DNA of 64,000 nucleotides from Corynebacterium wankanglinii (GCA_014490595.1 CP061031.1:1550001-1614000), one strand, 5' to 3'. Numbered from the stretch's first letter, positions 1-10,594 are shown. Numbers and translations: made by a program. The notes: generated from the letters alone by a model not told the origin.

Positions 1-622
1 CCAGCTGGCGGTACGCCTCGACCATGAGCACCGGGTCGGAGTGCTTCACGGAAATCGCGATGTCGCCGTAGCCGTGCTCCTCGAACAGGCCGGCCTCATA
101 GATAGCCGACTCCACCAATGCCTCCGGGGTGGCCTTGCCGTACTTAGCCAAAAGACGGGGATCCAGGGAGCCACCGTTGACGCCGATACGGATCGGGATG
201 CCCGCGTCACCCGCAGCCTTCGCCACCTCCTTGACTCGGCCGTCGAACTCCTTGATGTTGCCCGGGTTCACGCGCACCGCCGCGCAACCAGCATCGATGG
301 CGGCGAAGATGTACTTGGGCTGGAAGTGGATATCCGCGATAACCGGGATCGGCGATTTCGCGGCGATGGCCGGCAGCGCGTCCGCGTCCACGGTCTTCGG
401 GCACGCGACGCGCACGATGTCGCAGCCAGCGGTGGTCAGCTGCGCGATCTGCTGCAGTGTGGCGTTGATGTCGTGTGTCTTCGTGGTGGTCATGGACTGC
501 ACGGAGATCGGGTGATCCGAACCGACACCCACATCCCCCACCATCAGCTGGCGGGTCTTGCGGCGCGGAGCCAACGTCGGTGCCGGGCCTTCTGGCATAC
601 CTAATCCGATGGGGGTGTTCAT
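1..622 (-). CDS. ispG: 4-hydroxy-3-methylbut-2-enyl diphosphate synthase IspG, N-terminal part (runs off the left edge)
   Basis: IspG is the iron-sulfur enzyme that converts MEcPP to HMBPP in the MEP isoprenoid pathway. About 207 residues are visible, from the N-terminal TIM-barrel part. The translation opens [13 protein letters not shown], then [10 protein letters not shown] and [13 protein letters not shown], which are characteristic of actinobacterial IspG. The cluster-binding cysteines lie beyond the window. The start at 622 is supported by TAGAGT 8 bp upstream, fitting a leaderless mRNA. The gene follows rip1 by 20 bp on the same strand, and dxr of the same pathway is two genes upstream. 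Confidence 0.93.
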   Translation of the reverse strand, partial: MNTPIGLGMPEGPAPTLAPRRKTRQLMVGDVGVGSDHPISVQSMTTTKTHDINATLQQIAQLTTAGCDIVRVACPKTVDADALPAIAAKSPIPVIADIHFQPKYIFAAIDAGCAAVRVNPGNIKEFDGRVKEVAKAAGDAGIPIRIGVNGGSLDPRLLAKYGKATPEALVESAIYEAGLFEEHGYGDIAISVKHSDPVLMVEAYRQL

Positions 623-630
623 GGTGGCTA

Positions 631-636
631 ACTCTA
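631..636 (-). promoter_or_regulatory. -10 hexamer for a leaderless ispG mRNA
   Basis: On the minus strand TAGAGT ends 8 bp before ATG 622. Confidence 0.45.
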
Positions 637-642
637 GCACCG

Positions 643-1851
643 TCAGCCAAATATCCGGACGGGGTTGACCACGTCCGCGGCCATCACCAGCACGCCCACT
701 CCGAGCAGCACCGCCGCCATCACGTAGGTCAGCGGCATCAACTTTTCGTAGTCGGCCGGGGCGCCGGGGCCGAGGCCCCGGAGGCGTCGAAAAGCGTCGC
801 GAACCCGCTCGTAGAGCACGACCGCAATGTGACCACCGTCCAGCGGCGGCAATGGCACCAGGTTGAACAAGGCGAGGAAGAAATTCAGGCTCGCCAGCAT
901 CATCCAGAACGCGGACCACATGTTTTGCTCGACTAGCTCACCACCCGTGCGCGAGGCACCAATGACACTGATAGGGCCAGCGACGTCGCGCTCAGCACCG
1001 AAAAGCGAGGCGACCACGCCCGGGATCTTGCCCGGGAATGACACGATGCCCTCGACCGTCGCACCGAGCATTTGACCGGTGAAGCGCGCAGTCGCTGGCA
1101 CCGCTTCAACTGGGCCGAACTGCTTCACCGCATCCTGCACGGGGGCTGCAACAATGCCGACTGCCCCTTGCGTGACGCGCTCCCCGGTGGCCGGATCAAT
1201 CCGCTGCACTGCGGCCACGGGCACGTCTATGACCATGGGGACCCCGTCGCGCGAGACTTCAAGAGCCACGGTTTCGCCAGGCCGCTTTGCGACGGCGTCC
1301 CGCAGATCCCCAAACCCATCAATGCTCTGCCCGTCCACCGACACCAACGTGTCACCCGCGCGCACACCCGCCCGGCCGGCGGGCCCCTCGCCCGAGCACT
1401 CGTCCAGCGTTTGGGCATCCTTTTGATCCGCAACACACACCGTTTGGCCCACGCGCGGCGTGAAGTCCGCATCTGGGTTGGGGATGCCGGAGAATACAGC
1501 AACAAGGTAGGTGATTACCACGCCAATGAGCAGGTTCATCACAATTCCACCGGCGAGCACCGCGATACGCTGCCACGCAGGCTTGTTCACCATTGCGTGC
1601 GGAGCCTCTTCAGGCGTGAGGGGATCCATCGCCGTCATGCCGGCGATATCGCAAAAACCACCGAACGGCAGTGCCGCGATGCCGTACTCTGTGTGCCCCT
1701 TGGTGGTCGACCACACCGTGGGCCCGAAGCCGATGAAGTAACGCCGCACACGCATGCCGAACGCACGGGCGGTGAACATGTGCCCGGCCTCGTGCAGCGC
1801 AATGGACAAGGCAATCGCAAGCGCGAACGCCAGAATGCCTACAGCACCCAC
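643..1851 (-). CDS. rip1: Site-2 intramembrane zinc metalloprotease (RseP/Rip1, peptidase M50)
   Basis: This is a 402-residue membrane protease of the site-2 family, which cleaves anti-sigma factors and other membrane substrates inside the bilayer. The zinc motif HEAGH is at residues 20-24 in the first membrane helix. The second active-site motif LDGG is at about 337-340 in a later helix. A PDZ domain occupies roughly residues 120-220. These are the expected positions and length for the mycobacterial Rip1/RseP family. It lies between dxr (15 bp upstream) and ispG (20 bp downstream), the usual actinobacterial order. Confidence 0.95.
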   Translation of the reverse strand: MGAVGILAFALAIALSIALHEAGHMFTARAFGMRVRRYFIGFGPTVWSTTKGHTEYGIAALPFGGFCDIAGMTAMDPLTPEEAPHAMVNKPAWQRIAVLAGGIVMNLLIGVVITYLVAVFSGIPNPDADFTPRVGQTVCVADQKDAQTLDECSGEGPAGRAGVRAGDTLVSVDGQSIDGFGDLRDAVAKRPGETVALEVSRDGVPMVIDVPVAAVQRIDPATGERVTQGAVGIVAAPVQDAVKQFGPVEAVPATARFTGQMLGATVEGIVSFPGKIPGVVASLFGAERDVAGPISVIGASRTGGELVEQNMWSAFWMMLASLNFFLALFNLVPLPPLDGGHIAVVLYERVRDAFRRLRGLGPGAPADYEKLMPLTYVMAAVLLGVGVLVMAADVVNPVRIFG

Positions 1852-1866
1852 AAAACCCCTTCGCCG

Positions 1867-3030
1867 CTACGCACCAGTAATGCGCTCGATGACAGCCTCG
1901 GCCCGCTCGCGCGCCCCCGCGTCGGTGCGCATGACGGCATTGACGTTCGCCGGTGACTCAGCGAAGTCAGCCGCACTATCGAGCACTTCGGCAATAATGT
2001 CCACGATGTGTGGGAACTTCACCCGGCCAGCAACAAATGCTGCCACCGCCACCTCGTTGGCGGCGTTGTAGATAGCCGGGTAGGGATCCCCCTGCTCCGC
2101 GGCCTGGCGTGCTAGCTTCACCGCGGGGAACGCGTCCTCATCCAGCGGTTCGAAGGTCCACTCAGAAGCCTGGGAGAAATCCAGCGCACGCTGCGCGCCA
2201 GCAATTCGGTTCGGCCAATTCAGCGCGTGCGAAATGGGAAGCATCATCGAGGGCGGAGAAGCCTGTGCGATAGTCGCGCCGTCGGCGAACGTGACCATGG
2301 AATGCACGATCGATTGCGGGTGCACCGTAACGTCGATTTTGTCCGGCTCCACGTCGAACAGTAGCGAGGCCTCGATAAGCTCGAGCCCCTTATTCACCAT
2401 GGTCGCAGAGTTCAGAGAGTTCATGGAACCCATAGACCACGTCGGGTGCGCCACTGCTTGCTCAGGTGTGACTTCCATGAGCTCGGCGCGGGATTTGCCG
2501 CGGAACGGCCCACCGGAAGCGGTGAGCACAAACCGCTCTACTTCCGCCCGGTCCCCCGCGCGCAGGGCCTGCGCCATCGCAGAGTGCTCCGAATCGACGG
2601 GCACGATCTGCCCCGGGCGAGCGGCCTCCAGGACAAAACGGCCGCCGGCGACAAGTGATTCCTTATTGGCAAGGGCCAGTGTCGCACCCGTTTTGAGCGC
2701 TGCCAAGGTGGCGGGCAACCCAACCGAACCGACGAGCGCGTTCAGCACAATGTCGGCCTCCTGTGACTCCACCAGCGCGGTGGCGCAGTTGTCGCCGGTG
2801 ATGACGAAGCCCTCGAGTTCCTTGGACACGCGCTTGGCGCCCTCAAGGTCGCGAACGGCAACCTGGTCCGAGCTCAACCCGAACTCGCGGGCTTGCGCGA
2901 CCACCTGGTCCGGATTAGACCCTGCGGAGGCGATGCCGACAACCGTGAATTGGTCACGATGCTCGCGGATCACCTCTATCGCCTGCGAGCCGATAGAACC
3001 GGTGGAGCCCAAGATCACTACATTCTTCAC
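1867..3030 (-). CDS. dxr: 1-deoxy-D-xylulose 5-phosphate reductoisomerase
   Basis: Dxr (IspC) makes MEP from DXP with NADPH, the first committed step of the MEP pathway. The 387-residue product starts [16 protein letters not shown], with the NADPH-binding glycine motif at residues 8-14. The GTG at 3030 puts the Rossmann strand at the extreme N-terminus as in homologues, so I preferred it to an in-frame upstream start that would add 14 residues of unusual composition. Conserved metal and substrate segments ([27 protein letters not shown]) are present. The gene is divergent from the DUF2631 gene across about 190 bp. Confidence 0.95.
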   Translation of the reverse strand: MKNVVILGSTGSIGSQAIEVIREHRDQFTVVGIASAGSNPDQVVAQAREFGLSSDQVAVRDLEGAKRVSKELEGFVITGDNCATALVESQEADIVLNALVGSVGLPATLAALKTGATLALANKESLVAGGRFVLEAARPGQIVPVDSEHSAMAQALRAGDRAEVERFVLTASGGPFRGKSRAELMEVTPEQAVAHPTWSMGSMNSLNSATMVNKGLELIEASLLFDVEPDKIDVTVHPQSIVHSMVTFADGATIAQASPPSMMLPISHALNWPNRIAGAQRALDFSQASEWTFEPLDEDAFPAVKLARQAAEQGDPYPAIYNAANEVAVAAFVAGRVKFPHIVDIIAEVLDSAADFAESPANVNAVMRTDAGARERAEAVIERITGA

Positions 3031-3130
3031 GCGACCATTGTGACACGTCGAAGCCATTCCGGCACTAAGCAAGCGTTATCCCCGGGCTCGTGATGCGAAA
3101 GTTTGAACACAATGGGGGTGACGTGTCCCC

Positions 3131-3158
3131 TTGTTCATGCCTGGTATGCGATGATAGT
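3131..3158 (+). promoter_or_regulatory. Possible promoter of the DUF2631 gene
   Basis: TTGTTC (3131-3136) and GATAGT (3153-3158) are separated by 16 bp. They lie about 60 bp upstream of the gene, in the divergent region shared with dxr. This rests on a motif match only. Confidence 0.35.
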
Positions 3159-3216
3159 TGCTGACAGTTTTGACCAATCTTGGCAACCGCTATCCAGGCT
3201 AAGAAGGAGCATTCCA

Positions 3217-3745
3217 GTGGCCCACGCGAAGGACAACGCACCCCAGGTGTACAACGGTGTTTCTGAGGCGGATGTTCCGTCCGCACGCTTCGGCTGGAGC
3301 GCGTTCACCGACCGCACCATTCAGATCGCCGGTTGGATCTCCGTGCTCTTCCTCGTCGCTTACAACTTTGGCAACCACCAGGGCCACGTGGAGACCATTT
3401 GGTTGGTCGCCCTCGCCGTGCTTATCGCTCTTGGGCTGATCCTGCACGCCACCAAGCCGAAGCTGAGCCAGGTACGCACCGTCACCTCGCACAACAAGCC
3501 GGTGGGCCACCAAGAGCCGGACTGGATCTACAACCAGGCGACCTTGTCGGGCGACGTGTACGAGAACCTCACGGACTCTCAGCTGCGTTCCCTGAACATC
3601 GAGCCGTGTCGCTCACCTGCGCCCGGCCCGCGGCCAGGAGCGCGTGGTTGAGCGCACCACCGCGCGACCGGTGGAGCCCGCTCGCCAGCGCGAGGACGTC
3701 GAGGTCATCACCGTAGACTCCCGCGGCAAGCACGAGCGCATCTAG
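3217..3745 (+). pseudogene. DUF2631 family membrane protein, frameshifted near its C-terminus
   Basis: This is a small membrane protein of unknown function, of a type found next to dxr in corynebacteria. Translation starts at GTG 3217 behind the ribosome-binding site AAGGAG. Two hydrophobic segments follow (IQIAGWISVLFLVAYNF and TIWLVALAVLIALGLIL), then the conserved NKPVGHQEPDW. The frame reads LNIE at 3592-3603 and then stops at 3651. Reading from 3605 in the frame one base on gives RVAHLRPARGQERVV and continues cleanly to TAG at 3743-3745. About five bases encoding Pro-Ala appear to be missing. Either the deletion is real and the last 47 residues are lost, or this is a sequencing error. 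Confidence 0.8.
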
Positions 3746-3759
3746 CCACGATCTCGTCG

Positions 3760-3789
3760 AAAACCGCCAGCCCTTCGCTGGCGGTTTTT
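3760..3789. terminator. Bidirectional intrinsic terminator between the DUF2631 gene and rlmN
   Basis: A perfect 8-bp stem, CCGCCAGC/GCTGGCGG, has a 5-base loop. It is preceded by AAAA and followed by TTTTT, so it can act on both converging genes. Confidence 0.9.
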
Positions 3790-3796
3790 CCTGCCG

Positions 3797-4900
3797 CTAT
3801 ACCGCTTTTTCGTCGGCAGCGAGCTGACCGCAAGCCGCGGCGATCTCCTGCCCCTTGGTGTCGCGTACGGTGCACGGTACCCCCTGGGCTGCAACACGCC
3901 GGACGAACTCGTCTTGGCGCGCCCGCGGCGAGGCGTCCCATTTAGAACCAGGGGTGGGGTTGAGCGGGATGACGTTGACGTGGACGCGCGAGCCGAGCGC
4001 GGAGTGCAGCTTCTTTCCCAGCATGTCGGCGCGGAAATCCTGGTCGTTCATGTCGCGGATCAGCGCGTACTCGATGGAAACGCGACGCCCAGTCTGGTCG
4101 GCGTAGTACCGCGCGGCGTCCAGCACTTCGGCGACCTCAAAGCGGTTGTTCACCGGGACGAGTTCGTCGCGGAGCTCGTCGTCAGGCGTGTGCAGGCTCA
4201 CCGCGAGCGTGCACGACAGCCCCTCGTCCGCGAGCATGCGGATCTGCGGTGCCAGGCCCACCGTGGAGACGGTGACGTTGCGCTGGGAGATGCCGAAGCC
4301 GTCCGGGGACGGCTGGGTGATCTGGCGCACTGCGGAGACCACGCGCTTGTAATTGGCCAGCGGCTCCCCCATGCCCATGAACACGATGTTGGAGAGGCGC
4401 GAGCCCTCTGCTTGCATCATCGCCGCCGCGGCGCGTACCTGGTCCACGATCTCGGCGGTAGAGAGGTTTCGGTCCAACCCGCCCTGCCCGGTGGCGCAGA
4501 ACGGGCAGGCCATACCGCAGCCAGCCTGGGAGGAGATGCACAACGTGGCGCGACCCGGATAGCGCATGAGGACGGATTCCAGCAGAATGCCGTCGTGCAA
4601 CCGCCACAGCGTCTTCGTGGTGTCGCCCTCGTCGGTTTCCACCGTGCGCACGGGGGTGAGCAGCGTGGGAAACAATGCGTCTTTGACGGTTTGGCGCTGC
4701 CCCTCAGGCAAGTCCGTCATGGTCAGCGGATCCGCCTCGAACTTGCCGTAGTAATGACGCGCGATCTGGTCCGCGCGGAATTTCGGAAGCCCGAGCTCGT
4801 TGAGCGCCTCAACGCGCTCATTTTTAGTCAGGTCCGCGAAGTGCTTCGGGGGCATGCCGCGCTTCGGCGCGAGCAGCTGGATTTGTGGGAAGTCGCTCAT
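3797..4900 (-). CDS. rlmN: Dual-specificity 23S rRNA A2503 / tRNA A37 C2-methyltransferase RlmN
   Basis: This radical-SAM enzyme methylates C2 of A2503 in 23S rRNA and A37 in some tRNAs. The 367-residue product has the cluster motif CGMACPFC, with cysteines at 128, 132 and 135. The methyl-carrying cysteine is expected in the C-terminal segment, where AAACGQ provides C357. The conserved MGMGEPL and HTPDDELR segments are also present. It lies between a terminator and cdsA, with 54 bp between cdsA and rlmN. No leaderless -10 is evident here. Confidence 0.96.
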   Translation of the reverse strand: MSDFPQIQLLAPKRGMPPKHFADLTKNERVEALNELGLPKFRADQIARHYYGKFEADPLTMTDLPEGQRQTVKDALFPTLLTPVRTVETDEGDTTKTLWRLHDGILLESVLMRYPGRATLCISSQAGCGMACPFCATGQGGLDRNLSTAEIVDQVRAAAAMMQAEGSRLSNIVFMGMGEPLANYKRVVSAVRQITQPSPDGFGISQRNVTVSTVGLAPQIRMLADEGLSCTLAVSLHTPDDELRDELVPVNNRFEVAEVLDAARYYADQTGRRVSIEYALIRDMNDQDFRADMLGKKLHSALGSRVHVNVIPLNPTPGSKWDASPRARQDEFVRRVAAQGVPCTVRDTKGQEIAAACGQLAADEKAV

Positions 4901-4954
4901 AATGCGCCCATTTTGGCACGTTGGGGCGGCAACTTCGAATCTTGCGGGCGGCTA

Positions 4955-5878
4955 CTACGCGCCGTTCATCAACGAGATGGCGGTGAGCAGGATGTAGGTG
5001 GCCGCAGCGGCTGGGAGCATGCCGTCGAGGCGGTCCATGATCCCGCCGTGGCCCGGCAGGAGGTTGGACATGTCTTTGATACCCAGCTCGCGCTTGAACT
5101 GGCTTTCCACCAGGTCGCCCATCGTGGCGCAAATAACCAAGGCGATGCCGAGGACAATGCCCATCCACCATGGGCCGTGGATGAGGAAGGAAACCACCAG
5201 TACGCCGGTGACGACCCCGGCAATGAGCGAGCCGGCAAACCCCTCCCACGACTTGTTCGGGCTCACGGCCGGTGCCATCGGGTGGGACCCGAACATGACG
5301 CCGGCGGCATAACCGCCCACGTCATTAGCCACCACGCACAGCATGAACGCGATGATGTAGGCCGAGCCGTCCACGCCGGCCTCGGTAATCCGGGAGATCA
5401 TTGCAGCGAACGTGCCGAACAGCGGGATCCACGCAAGGACGAAGATGGCTACCGCCGTATCGCGCAGGTAGTTTTCCGGCCTGCTGTGGCGGCCCCTGTG
5501 GAACATCCCCCAGAACATCACCACCAAGACCGTGAAGGCGAATCCGGCCACCAACCCCGAGGTGCCGTATGGAACAGAAAGCCACAGCATGGCCTGGCCG
5601 AGGATGATCAGCAGCGTACGCGGCTGGATGTAGCCGGCCTCACGCAAGCGGGTCATCACCTCCCACATAGCCAGCGCCACAGCAACAGCGACGAGCGGGT
5701 ACCAGGCGACTGGCCCAACCCACACGGCGGCAATCACCAGTGCGCCGAGAACCACGCCGGTGGTGATTGCCGCGGGCAAGTCCCGCCCCGCTTTGTTCTT
5801 CGGCTTCGGGGCGTGGGTGGGCCAACGGCTCGGCGTCGCCTCCGCCTCCGCCGGGGTTTCCGCTTGCGTCTCGGCCAC
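4955..5878 (-). CDS. cdsA: Phosphatidate cytidylyltransferase (CDP-diacylglycerol synthase)
   Basis: CdsA forms CDP-diacylglycerol from phosphatidate and CTP, feeding phosphatidylinositol, cardiolipin and phosphatidylglycerol synthesis in the membrane. The product has 307 residues. An N-terminal charged Ala/Glu-rich stretch of about 35 residues precedes a set of hydrophobic helices. The family signature is complete near the C-terminus (SPNKSWEGF, GDLVESQFKRELGIKD, PGHGGIMDRLDG). It starts 6 bp after the frr stop, so the two are almost certainly co-transcribed. Confidence 0.95.
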   Translation of the reverse strand: MAETQAETPAEAEATPSRWPTHAPKPKNKAGRDLPAAITTGVVLGALVIAAVWVGPVAWYPLVAVAVALAMWEVMTRLREAGYIQPRTLLIILGQAMLWLSVPYGTSGLVAGFAFTVLVVMFWGMFHRGRHSRPENYLRDTAVAIFVLAWIPLFGTFAAMISRITEAGVDGSAYIIAFMLCVVANDVGGYAAGVMFGSHPMAPAVSPNKSWEGFAGSLIAGVVTGVLVVSFLIHGPWWMGIVLGIALVICATMGDLVESQFKRELGIKDMSNLLPGHGGIMDRLDGMLPAAAATYILLTAISLMNGA

Positions 5879-5884
5879 GTCGGT

Positions 5885-6442
5885 CTAGACCTCCAGCAGC
5901 TCGTTTTCCTTGCGCTGCACGATCTCGTCGATCTGCGCGACGAAGCCCTGGGTGGTTTTGTCCAGGGTTTTTTCGGCGGTGGTGACCTCGTCCTCACCCG
6001 CGTCGCCGTCCTTTTGGATCTTCTTCAGCGCATCCATGCCCTGGCGGCGCACGTTGCGGATAGCAATCTTGCCGTCCTCGCCCTTTTGCCTCGCCTGCTT
6101 CACCAGATCCTTACGGCGCTCCTCCGTCAGCTGCGGGATGGTCACGCGAATGACCTGTCCGTCGTCCGTTGGGTTAACACCCAGGTCGGAGTTGCGGATC
6201 GCGTTTTCGATCTCGCCCATGGTGGACATGTCGTACGGCTTGATCAGCAGCATGCGCGGCTCCGGCACCGAGATGGTGGCCATCTGGTTGATCGGCGTCG
6301 GCGAGCCGTAGAAATCCGCCATCACGCCGTTGAACATCGCCGGGTTCGCACGCCCGGTGCGGATGGTTGCCAGCTCATCGCGGGTGTGCTCAACCGAGGA
6401 GGTCATACGCTCTTCGGCGTCCAACAAAACGTCATCAATCAT
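5885..6442 (-). CDS. frr: Ribosome recycling factor
   Basis: RRF splits post-termination ribosomes together with EF-G. The product is 185 residues, the standard length, and all-helical in character. Conserved segments include [32 protein letters not shown] and [16 protein letters not shown]-type ribosome-binding site lies just before the ATG. In many bacteria frr follows pyrH directly; here an amidase gene on the opposite strand separates them. Confidence 0.96.
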   Translation of the reverse strand: MIDDVLLDAEERMTSSVEHTRDELATIRTGRANPAMFNGVMADFYGSPTPINQMATISVPEPRMLLIKPYDMSTMGEIENAIRNSDLGVNPTDDGQVIRVTIPQLTEERRKDLVKQARQKGEDGKIAIRNVRRQGMDALKKIQKDGDAGEDEVTTAEKTLDKTTQGFVAQIDEIVQRKENELLEV

Positions 6443-6506
6443 GGGTGTACCCCTATCGTTTCTCGGGTTTGCGTCCCCTTTAACCTACCAGCGTCGCGCG
6501 AGTGCC

Positions 6507-6512
6507 TAGACT
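6507..6512 (+). promoter_or_regulatory. -10 hexamer for a leaderless amidase mRNA
   Basis: TAGACT ends 6 bp before the ATG at 6519. There is no Shine-Dalgarno sequence between it and the start codon. Confidence 0.55.
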
Positions 6513-6518
6513 GTCGCC

Positions 6519-7604
6519 ATGCCGCACCCCGCCTTCACTTATGTCGCCGAACCCGGCGCAGCTCCGGTAGGGCCGCCGGGCGGACGCCTGAGCGGATGGC
6601 GCATTCCAATCAAGGACGGCACCGACGTTGCTGGCATGCCCACCACCAACGGCAACCCAGCTCGCGCCTACACCGCCCGCGAGACGGACCCCTTCGTCCG
6701 GCAGCTGCTCAACGCCGGTGCGGAGATCCACGCAAAAACCCTCACCTCCGAGCTTGGGGCAACCTGCTACGCGGAGCGGCCCGGGGTGCCCGTACTCGAA
6801 TCACCCGCATTCCCAGGCTGCACCCCCGGGGGCTCGTCCACGGGAGCTGCGGTGGTGGTCGCGGACGGGACCGCGAGGGCCGCGCACGGCACCGACGCGG
6901 GGGGCTCGATCCGCGTTCCGGCTGCCGCCTGCAATGTCGTGGGATTGAAACTTTCCAGCCAGGAGCTACCTGCCCACGGGTTCCTCACGGGGAACGTGGC
7001 GGACCTGTTCACACTGACTGGGTGGGTCCAACCGATAGAACGGCGGATGCGTGTCGGAGTGCTCACCACCGGGGTGTTTGCGCGCCCCGAGGTGGCAAAG
7101 CGGCGCGGAGCTGACGTCGAGAAGCTTGCTGGCCTCCTCGGACGCCGCCACGAGGTGGTTGAGATCTCGCCGTACGCCGAGTCGCGCGAAACATACGCGC
7201 ACTTCACCACCACCATCACGCGCTCGTTCAGAGACATCGACCCACGGGATAACGCCTACATCGCCTGGCTCGTGGAAGAAGCGAAGCGGTTAACACCGGT
7301 GCAAGTGGCGGCGGCGTGGACGCACACGCGCGCGCTCCCCGAGCTTATTGCCCGCCAATGGGACGTGGACGCGGTGCTCAGCCCCACCATCGCGTACGAC
7401 CCGCCACCGCTGGGCCACTTCCCCGCCCTCGCCCCCGAAGAGAGCTTTCACGCGCAGACGCACTGGTCACCGTGGTGCTCCGTGTTCAACATGTTGGGCA
7501 CCCCGGCTATCGCACTCGGCGGCGTTCACTTGGGGAGCCTGCGCCTGAGCGGCCCGGAACTGCTCGCCCTTGCCCGCGAGGCCGAGGAGCTGCTCGGGCG
7601 CTAA
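6519..7604 (+). CDS. Amidase signature family hydrolase (short form)
   Basis: This is a hydrolase of the amidase signature family, which acts on amide bonds with a Ser-cisSer-Lys triad. All three elements are visible: Lys32 in PIKDGTD, the cis-Ser in PGGSSTG (about 106), and the nucleophile Ser130 in [11 protein letters not shown]. At 361 residues it is about 100 shorter than typical family members, mostly through a reduced C-terminal half. The substrate cannot be predicted. It sits on the plus strand between frr and pyrH, and its last 4 bp overlap the 3' end of pyrH. Confidence 0.88.
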   Translation: MPHPAFTYVAEPGAAPVGPPGGRLSGWRIPIKDGTDVAGMPTTNGNPARAYTARETDPFVRQLLNAGAEIHAKTLTSELGATCYAERPGVPVLESPAFPGCTPGGSSTGAAVVVADGTARAAHGTDAGGSIRVPAAACNVVGLKLSSQELPAHGFLTGNVADLFTLTGWVQPIERRMRVGVLTTGVFARPEVAKRRGADVEKLAGLLGRRHEVVEISPYAESRETYAHFTTTITRSFRDIDPRDNAYIAWLVEEAKRLTPVQVAAAWTHTRALPELIARQWDVDAVLSPTIAYDPPPLGHFPALAPEESFHAQTHWSPWCSVFNMLGTPAIALGGVHLGSLRLSGPELLALAREAEELLGR

Positions 7605-8326
7605 GCCACGAGGGTGCCCACCTGCTCGCCGGAGACTGCCCGCGCGATGTTGCCTTCCTCGAGCAGGTTGAACACCAGGATCGGCATATTGTTGTCCATG
7701 CAAAGGCTGAACGCGGTCGCGTCCGCCACCTTCAGGCCCAGCTCGATAACCTCGCGCGGGGAGATCTCAGAGTACAACTGCGCGTCGGGGTTCTCTCGCG
7801 GGTCGGAGTCGTACACCCCGTCCACGGCCTTCGCCATCAACAGCACCTCGCACCCGATCTCCAGCGCTCGCTGCGCCGCGGTGGTGTCGGTAGAGAAGTA
7901 CGGCATGCCCATGCCCGCGCCGAAAATCACCACGCGGCCCTTCTCAAGGTGGCGGGCGGCGCGCAGCGGCAGGTACGGCTCGGCGATCTGGGCCATGTTG
8001 ATGGAGGTCTGCACACGGCAATCCACCCCCATTTGCTGCAGGAAGTCCTGCAGCGCCAGACAGTTCATCACGGTGCCCAGCATGCCCATGTAGTCGGACC
8101 GAGCGCGATCCATGCCGCGCTGCTGCAGTTCCGCGCCGCGGAAGAAATTGCCGCCGCCGATAACTACGGCAACTTCTGTTCCGCCGCGCGCGATGTCGGC
8201 GATCTGGCGGGCGACCGACTCCACGACGTCCGGATCGATGCCGACCTTGCCACCGCCGAACATTTCACCGCCCAACTTCAGCATCACTCGCTTAAAACCT
8301 GTGCGGCTGGGATTGAGGTCAGTCAC
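7601..8326 (-). CDS. pyrH: UMP kinase
   Basis: PyrH phosphorylates UMP to UDP in pyrimidine synthesis and is a hexamer of the amino-acid kinase fold. The 241-residue product shows KLGGEMF near the N-terminus, [11 protein letters not shown], the glycine-rich [15 protein letters not shown], and the nucleotide-binding [11 protein letters not shown]. The GTG start at 8326 is preceded by AAAGGAG about 9 bp upstream. It follows tsf across a strong terminator, and its 3' end overlaps the amidase gene. Confidence 0.96.
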   Translation of the reverse strand: MTDLNPSRTGFKRVMLKLGGEMFGGGKVGIDPDVVESVARQIADIARGGTEVAVVIGGGNFFRGAELQQRGMDRARSDYMGMLGTVMNCLALQDFLQQMGVDCRVQTSINMAQIAEPYLPLRAARHLEKGRVVIFGAGMGMPYFSTDTTAAQRALEIGCEVLLMAKAVDGVYDSDPRENPDAQLYSEISPREVIELGLKVADATAFSLCMDNNMPILVFNLLEEGNIARAVSGEQVGTLVA

Positions 8327-8434
8327 CGAAGATCGCTCCTTTTACGCGGGATGTGCAGATGTCCGCCGACGATTCTAGACGGGCGGGCCGACAGGTACCG
8401 AACCGCGCGCGTGCAGCCCCCGCTCCACGGCAAA

Positions 8435-8479
8435 GCCCCGCACCGCCCACCAGCTCAACGGATGGTGCGGGTGCGGGGC
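8435..8479 (-). terminator. Intrinsic terminator after tsf
   Basis: A long hairpin lies just after the tsf stop. The outer stem is GCCCCGCACC/GGTGCGGGGC and the inner pairing is ACCA/TGGT. On the minus strand it is followed by TTTG. It probably separates tsf from pyrH. Confidence 0.75.
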
Positions 8480-8510
8480 GAGAAGGACGCTCAGCGTCCT
8501 CGGCAGACGG

Positions 8511-9329
8511 TTAGGCCTGGCCGACCTCGTAACGCACGAAGTCGGTGACCTCGATGCCGTTCTCCTCGGCGTACTGCTTCACGGTCTTCTTGGAATCAGA
8601 CAGGGACGGCTGATCCAACAGAACAACGTCCTTGAAGAAGCCACCCATGCGGCCCTCGACAATCTTCGCGATGGCGGCCTCAGGCTTGCCCTCGTTGCGG
8701 GTGATCTCTTCCTGGACTGCACGCTCCTTCTCAACGACGTCAGCCGGCACAGCCTCCTGATTGAGGTAACGGGCCTTCATCGCCGCAATCTGGAGTGCAA
8801 TCTGGTGCGCGGCCTCAGCGTTGTCGCCCTTGTACGCGACGAGCACGCCGACGGCCGGCGGCAGGTCCGCTGCCTTCTGGTGCAGGTATGCCTCAACCTT
8901 GTCGCCCTCGACGGTGGCCGCGCGGCGCAGCTCGAGCTTCTCACCGATCTTCGCGGACAGGCGCTCCAGCACGTCGTGCGCGGTCTCGCCGTTGACGTCT
9001 GCGTTTGCCAGCTCCTCCTGGGAGTTCGCCTTCACAGCGGCAGCGCCGTCGGCGATCTGCGCGGCAATGTCCTTGAACTCCTGGTTCTTGGCCACGAAGT
9101 CAGTCTCGGAGTTGATCTCGACGATGGTGTTGCCGGACACGGCGACCAGGCCCTCGAGGGCGTTGCGCTCTGCGCGCTTGCCCACGTCCTTAGCGCCCTT
9201 GATGCGGAGGTTCTCAACGGCCTTATCGAAGTCGCCGCCAGTCTCCTCGAGAGCCTTCTTGCAGTCGAGCATGCCGGAGCCGGTGGTCTCGCGGAGCTTC
9301 TTGACGTCAGCAGCAGTGTAGTTCGCCAT
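8511..9329 (-). CDS. tsf: Translation elongation factor Ts
   Basis: EF-Ts is the nucleotide exchange factor of EF-Tu. The product is 272 residues, starting [20 protein letters not shown], the family signature for the N-terminal UBA-like domain. [10 protein letters not shown] and the coiled-coil/core region follow. The start at 9329 is fixed by AGGAGG placed 8-13 bp upstream; an in-frame ATG 18 bp earlier overlaps this site and is unlikely. It follows rpsB after 211 bp. Confidence 0.97.
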   Translation of the reverse strand: MANYTAADVKKLRETTGSGMLDCKKALEETGGDFDKAVENLRIKGAKDVGKRAERNALEGLVAVSGNTIVEINSETDFVAKNQEFKDIAAQIADGAAAVKANSQEELANADVNGETAHDVLERLSAKIGEKLELRRAATVEGDKVEAYLHQKAADLPPAVGVLVAYKGDNAEAAHQIALQIAAMKARYLNQEAVPADVVEKERAVQEEITRNEGKPEAAIAKIVEGRMGGFFKDVVLLDQPSLSDSKKTVKQYAEENGIEVTDFVRYEVGQA

Positions 9330-9445
9330 GTGGGCGATCCTCCTCATAGAAGTGTTGCGTAAAGATGATTAACCGTTAATAGCGTAGCCGACGTTACCCA
9401 CGACGGCATGGCTGGCGCACGGTTACAGCGCGTTCATACGACAAA

Positions 9446-9504
9446 CACCCCGGGTCCGCCGCTGCCCACCGGACCGGCCGGGAGGAACTGGCGAACACGG
9501 GGTG
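9446..9504 (-). terminator. Possible attenuator/terminator hairpin between rpsB and tsf
   Basis: An outer stem CACCCCG/CGGGGTG encloses an inner stem GGTCCG/CGGACC. On the minus strand it is followed by TTTG. It may lower tsf expression relative to rpsB. Confidence 0.4.
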
Positions 9505-9540
9505 CGCGAGTGTGCGAATCGAAGATCCGTGCCCTGTGGC

Positions 9541-10524
9541 TTACGCCTGGGTGGCGGACTCGGTGCCCGAAATCTGGACGCCCTCGTCGACTTTGCCGGT
9601 CTCGTTCGCGGCCTCAGCCTCGTTCGCCTGCGCAGCCGCGCGGACGGAAGCCGGCTGCTCAACCTCAGCGACCTCTTGCGGAGCTGCGGTCTCAGCGGCA
9701 ACGGCAGCCTTGGCTGCGTCAGCTGCGGACACTTCGTCGGAGGCGGCGGCCTGGGCAGCAGCCTCTGCGGCTTCGGCCTGACGCTTCGCGTCGGAGTCGC
9801 CTGCAGCGTCGCGTGCGGAAGCGAGCTGGCGCTCTTCGCGCTGCTGCTTACCGGCGATGACAGCCTCGCCGACGATGTGGGTGAGCAGCTTGACGGCGCC
9901 GATGGCATCGTCGTTGCCCGGGATCGGGAAGTCCACAACGTCCGGGTCGCAGTTCGTGTCCAACACTGCGACAACCGGGATGCGCAGCTTCTGGGCCTCG
10001 GAGACGGCGATGTGCTCCTTGTTAGTGTCCACGATCCACAGCGCGGAAGGCGCCTTGGTCATGTCGGCGATGCCGCCCAGCACACGCTCGAGCTTGACGC
10101 GCTCGCGGGTCAGCATAAGGACTTCCTTCTTGCCGCGGCCAGCGTAGCCGTCCTCAGCCGCGTCCATTGCCTGCAGTTCCTTCATGCGGCCAATGCGCTT
10201 GGACACAGTCTGGAAGTTGGTGAGCATGCCGCCCAGCCAACGGTGGGTCACGTACGGCATACCGACGCGCTGCGCCTCTTCCTGGATCGGCTCCTGCGCC
10301 TGCTTCTTGGTGCCGACGAACAGGATAGTGCCGCCGTGAGCGACGGTCTCCTTCACAAACTCGTACGCCTCATCGATGTAGGTCAGCGTCTGCTGCAGGT
10401 CGATGATGTAGATGCCGTTGCGGTCGGTGAAGATGAAGCGGCGCATCTTCGGGTTCCAGCGACGCGTCTGGTGGCCGAAGTGCACACCAGCGTCGAGGAG
10501 TTCACTCATGGTTACAACTGCCAT
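9541..10524 (-). CDS. rpsB: 30S ribosomal protein S2 with an extended Ala/Glu-rich tail
   Basis: S2 is a small-subunit ribosomal protein. The start [20 protein letters not shown] at 10524 follows the ribosome-binding site GAAGGAG. The S2 core runs to about residue 230 ([27 protein letters not shown]). A tail of roughly 90 residues follows, rich in Ala, Glu and Gln, giving 327 residues against about 240 in Escherichia coli. The tail looks disordered. The gene heads the rpsB-tsf pair and has a leader of roughly 115 nt with a hairpin. Confidence 0.96.
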   Translation of the reverse strand: MAVVTMSELLDAGVHFGHQTRRWNPKMRRFIFTDRNGIYIIDLQQTLTYIDEAYEFVKETVAHGGTILFVGTKKQAQEPIQEEAQRVGMPYVTHRWLGGMLTNFQTVSKRIGRMKELQAMDAAEDGYAGRGKKEVLMLTRERVKLERVLGGIADMTKAPSALWIVDTNKEHIAVSEAQKLRIPVVAVLDTNCDPDVVDFPIPGNDDAIGAVKLLTHIVGEAVIAGKQQREERQLASARDAAGDSDAKRQAEAAEAAAQAAASDEVSAADAAKAAVAAETAAPQEVAEVEQPASVRAAAQANEAEAANETGKVDEGVQISGTESATQA

Positions 10525-10573
10525 GGTTTTGTCTCCTTCGGAGAAAGTAGTTCGGTTCTCTTGCATGTCTCAC

Positions 10574-10594
10574 GCACGGGTTTTTATCCCGTGC
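10574..10594 (-). promoter_or_regulatory. Hairpin in the rpsB leader
   Basis: A perfect 7-bp stem, GCACGGG/CCCGTGC, has an A/T-rich 7-base loop and lies about 50 nt upstream of the rpsB start. S2 is autoregulated through its mRNA leader in other bacteria; whether this hairpin serves that role is inference. Confidence 0.35.

Noticed and set aside
3914..7114. Long plus-strand open frame of over 1000 codons opposite rlmN, cdsA and frr
   Set aside because: It has low-complexity, Arg/His/Gly-rich composition typical of the antisense of GC-rich genes, and it covers three certain genes.
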